The translations under genes were made by a program, and so were the position numbers. A DNA stretch of 8,926 nucleotides, from positions 1 through 8,926 of the forward strand of contig DATFXR010000900.1 in the NCBI GenBank assembly GCA_035315685.1. Reading direction: 5' to 3'. Origin of the DNA: QHWK01 sp035315685 (GTDB taxonomy: Bacteria; Acidobacteriota; Vicinamibacteria; Vicinamibacterales; CAVVIG01). This document shows, one piece after another, positions 7,119-8,926 of this stretch (positions within the stretch are counted from its first letter, which is position 1; each line of letters starts with the position of its first letter). The notes under the pieces are model-generated. The model saw nothing but the letters and a program-made list of their open reading frames with translations. It was not told where the DNA came from and did no database searches.

Positions 7119-7250
7119 GGTTGTGTCGGGCTTTGGCCGGACCGTGAGCATCGGTAATCTCGGGCTTCAGCCGGACCGTGAACAGCGGTAGTGTCCGGCT
7201 TCAGCCGGACCGTGAATCGCGGTAGTGTCCGGCTTTAGCGGGACCCCGGA
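7119..7250 (+). repeat. Four tandem 34-bp units, each with a GTCCGGCT-NN-AGCCGGAC hairpin
   Basis: Units begin at 7119, 7153, 7187 and 7221, an exact 34-bp period. Each has about 30 conserved bases (GGTAGTGTCCGGCTTCAGCC, then GGACCGTGAA) and 4 variable bases (CATC, CAGC, TCGC). The third unit has a perfect 8-bp-arm hairpin at 7193-7210; the fourth has one mismatch (7227-7244) and diverges after it; the first two carry two mismatches each. The array ends 17 bp before hisS, so the hisS leader would be strongly structured if it is transcribed from upstream. There is no T-tract, and nothing resembling the specifier or antiterminator of a T-box. Confidence 0.85.
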
Positions 7251-7267
7251 GATCGATAGACAGCGAG

Positions 7268-8632
7268 ATGTCGGGCAGCACACAACCAGCGCGCGGCACG
7301 CGCGACTTTCTTCCTGACGATATTCGCCGTCGGCAGCACGTGATCGACGTCGTCCGCGACGTCTACGAGCATTACGGCTTCGAGCCGCTCGAGACGCCGG
7401 CGTTCGAGAACATCGAGACGCTGCTCGGCAAGTACGGCGAAGAGGGCAACAAGCTGATTTTCAAGATCCTGAAGCGCGGCGAGCACGAGCACACCGGCGA
7501 AGCCGACCTCGCGTTGCGTTACGACCTCACCGTCCCGCTCGCACGCGTGGTCGCGCAGTATCAGAACGACCTGCCGAAGTTCTTCAAGCGCTACCAGATT
7601 CAGCCGGTCTGGCGCGCCGATCGGCCCGCGCGCGGACGATTCCGTGAGTTCTACCAGTGCGACCTCGATGCGATCGGATCGACGTCGCCGACGGTCGAGG
7701 CGGAGATTCTCGCCGCGGTGTCGGACATTCTGCTGCGGCTCGGCTTCGACGATTTCTCGATTCGATTGAACCACCGTCAACTGCTGACCGGTCTGCTGAA
7801 CGTGGCCGGTGTGTCCGCGCGCCTTCACAACGACGCGCTGGTCGCGCTGGACAAGCTGGACAAGATCGGACGCGACGGCGTGGCGAAGGAATTCGCGGCG
7901 CGCGGGATCCCGGGTGACGCGGTGGAAAAATGCCTGGCCTTCTTCGATGCCAACGAGGTGGAGCAACCGCTCGACACGCTCACGCGCATCGAGTGGGTCT
8001 TCGAGCGCGCCGAGCCCGCGATCGACAACCTGCGGCAAATCATCGCGCTCACCGAGGGCACCAGCGCGGGCAAGCGGCTCAGGATCGATCTGAGCCTGGC
8101 GCGCGGCCTGTCGTACTACACCGGCGCGATCATGGAGATCTCGGTCGCGCAGCTGGCCGGCAGCCTCGGCGGCGGCGGCCGCTACGACAATCTGGTCGGC
8201 ATGTTCCTCGGCCGCGACGTGCCGGCATGCGGCTTTTCGCTCGGTCTCGAGCGGATCATCGTCGTCATGACCGAGCGCACCATGTTCCCGCCGGCAGTGG
8301 CCGGCAGCGCCGTTGACATCATGGTCACACTCTGGAACGAGAATGGCCGGGCGGATGCCGTCCGCCTCGCGTCGGATCTGCGACGGGGTGGCCTGCGCGT
8401 CGACGTGTATCCCGAAGCGGATAAACTGGGGAAGCAGTTCAAATACGCCGGCGCGCGCGGCGTGCCCTTCGTGGCGATTGTCGGAGACGACGAGCGCGCG
8501 CGAGGCGAGGTGGCGATCAAGGACATGCGCAGCGGCGAGCAGACGGCGATGCCCGCCGACCAGGCCGCGGGGTTCGTGCGGCGGAAAGCAACCGCGGAGA
8601 ACGCCGACAACGCAGAACCTTCGAAACCTTGA
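7268..8632 (+). CDS. hisS: Histidyl-tRNA synthetase
   Basis: This cytoplasmic class II synthetase charges tRNA-His with histidine. The product has 454 residues, slightly long for the bacterial enzyme. Visible in order: 'GTRDFLPDD' at 10-18; motif 1 region at 20-50; 'ALRYDLTVPLARV' at 82-94; motif 2 at 106-130, with Arg116 and Arg124 in the places of the ATP/His-binding arginines; the HisA signature 'RGLSYYTG' at 279-286 with Arg279 as the catalytic Arg; motif 3 'GGGGRYDNLVG' to 'GFSLGLERI' at 301-330; and an alpha/beta anticodon-binding domain at about 348-440. The segment 'LLGKYGEEGNKLIFKIL' and the Ser in RGLSYY differ from the E. coli type and recall the longer form seen in Bacteroidetes and eukaryotes. 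The ATG at 7268 gives the expected N-terminus, but no clear Shine-Dalgarno site precedes it. The last residues (about 441-454, 'ATAENADNAEPSKP') are low-complexity and overlap the GAACCTT repeat, so they are probably an acquired tail. Confidence 0.97.
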   Translation: MSGSTQPARGTRDFLPDDIRRRQHVIDVVRDVYEHYGFEPLETPAFENIETLLGKYGEEGNKLIFKILKRGEHEHTGEADLALRYDLTVPLARVVAQYQNDLPKFFKRYQIQPVWRADRPARGRFREFYQCDLDAIGSTSPTVEAEILAAVSDILLRLGFDDFSIRLNHRQLLTGLLNVAGVSARLHNDALVALDKLDKIGRDGVAKEFAARGIPGDAVEKCLAFFDANEVEQPLDTLTRIEWVFERAEPAIDNLRQIIALTEGTSAGKRLRIDLSLARGLSYYTGAIMEISVAQLAGSLGGGGRYDNLVGMFLGRDVPACGFSLGLERIIVVMTERTMFPPAVAGSAVDIMVTLWNENGRADAVRLASDLRRGGLRVDVYPEADKLGKQFKYAGARGVPFVAIVGDDERARGEVAIKDMRSGEQTAMPADQAAGFVRRKATAENADNAEPSKP

Positions 8633-8770
8633 ACCTTAGAACGTTGAACCTTGAACCTTCGGATGCGAGAACGTTGAACCGTCGAACTCCAGAACCGCGG
8701 AAGCAAGGGATAGAACCGCGGCAACCTGGAGAACGAGAACGCCGAACCGCGAACCTCGAACCCCGAACCC
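8615..8770 (+). repeat. Degenerate 7-bp GAACCTT array between hisS and aspS
   Basis: Units of GAACCNN recur through the hisS-aspS spacer. Runs in exact 7-bp register occur at 8639-8659 (GAACGTT, GAACCTT, GAACCTT) and at 8744-8770 (GAACCGC, GAACCTC, GAACCCC, GAACCC); between them the units are more decayed, including TAGAACCGCGG at 8711-8721 echoing AGAACCGCGG at 8691-8700. The array begins inside the last codons of hisS, whose TGA (8630-8632) lies between two units. It fills nearly the whole spacer. I see no promoter, terminator or small gene in it. Confidence 0.82.
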
Positions 8771-8789
8771 GATCACGCGAAGCTGCTGC

Positions 8790-8926
8790 ATGGCTGAACC
8801 GCTAGGCTCTCTCACCCGCACCCATACCTGCGGCGCGCTGCGCCCGGGCGACGTCGGCGCTGACGTCGTGCTGCTTGGCTGGGTGCACCGGATCCGCGAT
8901 CTCGGCGGCGTCACCTTCATCGACGT
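8790..8926 (+). CDS. aspS: Aspartyl-tRNA synthetase, N-terminal part (runs off the right edge)
   Basis: Forty-five codons are visible from the ATG at 8790; the frame is still open at the window edge. The product begins MAEPLGSLTRTHTCGALRPG and continues through 'GWVHRIRDLGGVTFIDV'. This matches the start of bacterial AspRS: the R-T-H-x-C-G-x-L motif, then the first strands of the OB-fold anticodon-binding domain with the G-W-V-x-R-x-R-D-x-G-G-x-x-F-I-D signature. The catalytic class II domain lies outside. The full-length enzyme charges tRNA-Asp (or tRNA-Asp and tRNA-Asn in non-discriminating forms, which this fragment cannot distinguish). The hisS-aspS order is common in bacteria and supports the call. 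No strong Shine-Dalgarno site is seen; GAAG at about 8779-8782 is a weak candidate. Confidence 0.9.
   Translation, partial: MAEPLGSLTRTHTCGALRPGDVGADVVLLGWVHRIRDLGGVTFID

Noticed and set aside
7119..7250. CRISPR array
   Set aside because: The 34-bp period leaves only 4 variable bases between units, far too short for spacers. The units are hairpin repeats and no cas gene is present.
7030..7267. T-box or other riboswitch controlling hisS
   Set aside because: Only repeated short hairpins are visible. There is no T-box consensus, no specifier loop and no terminator with a T-tract.
7255..7268. Leaderless promoter for hisS (GATAGA before the ATG)
   Set aside because: The spacing resembles that of the carbonic anhydrase gene, but the hexamer is a poor -10 match, so it was not listed.
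8182..8724. Minus-strand frame with KVQ-type repeats at the end of hisS
   Set aside because: The repeats are the translation of the GAACCTT array, and the remainder is antisense to conserved hisS motifs.

Overview
The window is GC-rich (roughly two-thirds G+C by eye) bacterial chromosomal DNA, and every supported gene is on the + strand. Three things suggest a member of the Acidobacteriota, most likely a Vicinamibacteria-type soil lineage: a large secreted Asp-box (VPS10/BNR-like) propeller protein, a sulfatase-fold/TPR fusion, and spacers filled with short palindromic repeats of the 'GTCCGGCTNNAGCCGGACACTACG' kind. This placement is inference from gene style and repeats; there is no rRNA or other marker to settle it.

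Layout. (1) 2-871: the 3' part of a YVTN/YncE-like beta-propeller gene that runs off the left edge. (2) 918-4172: an exported protein of 1084 residues with about ten Asp-boxes, a FlgD-like Ig segment and a helical tail. It follows gene 1 by 46 bp and has a good ribosome binding site, so the two may be co-transcribed. (3) 4252-6288: an alkaline-phosphatase/sulfatase-fold domain fused to C-terminal TPRs, whose nucleophile position is Thr rather than Cys/Ser. (4) 6511-7029: a gamma-class carbonic anhydrase-like protein, probably read from a leaderless transcript. (5) 7268-8632: histidyl-tRNA synthetase (hisS). (6) 8790 to the right edge: the first 45 codons of aspartyl-tRNA synthetase (aspS).

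The coding content is fairly ordinary: surface or periplasmic propeller/hydrolase genes on the left, and housekeeping hisS-aspS on the right. The least ordinary material is in the spacers. Each of the four longer spacers carries a different repeat: a 52-bp near-perfect palindrome before gene 3; two inverted arrays of a 9-bp unit around a half-copy of that palindrome before gene 4; a 34-bp-period array of hairpins plus one inverted copy before hisS; and a degenerate 7-bp GAACCTT array between hisS and aspS that supplies the last codons of hisS. Several families share the core GGCTTYAGCC.

I do not see a new defence, mobile or biosynthetic system here. The best leads are the repeat architecture, the leaderless promoter and the Thr-nucleophile 'sulfatase'.
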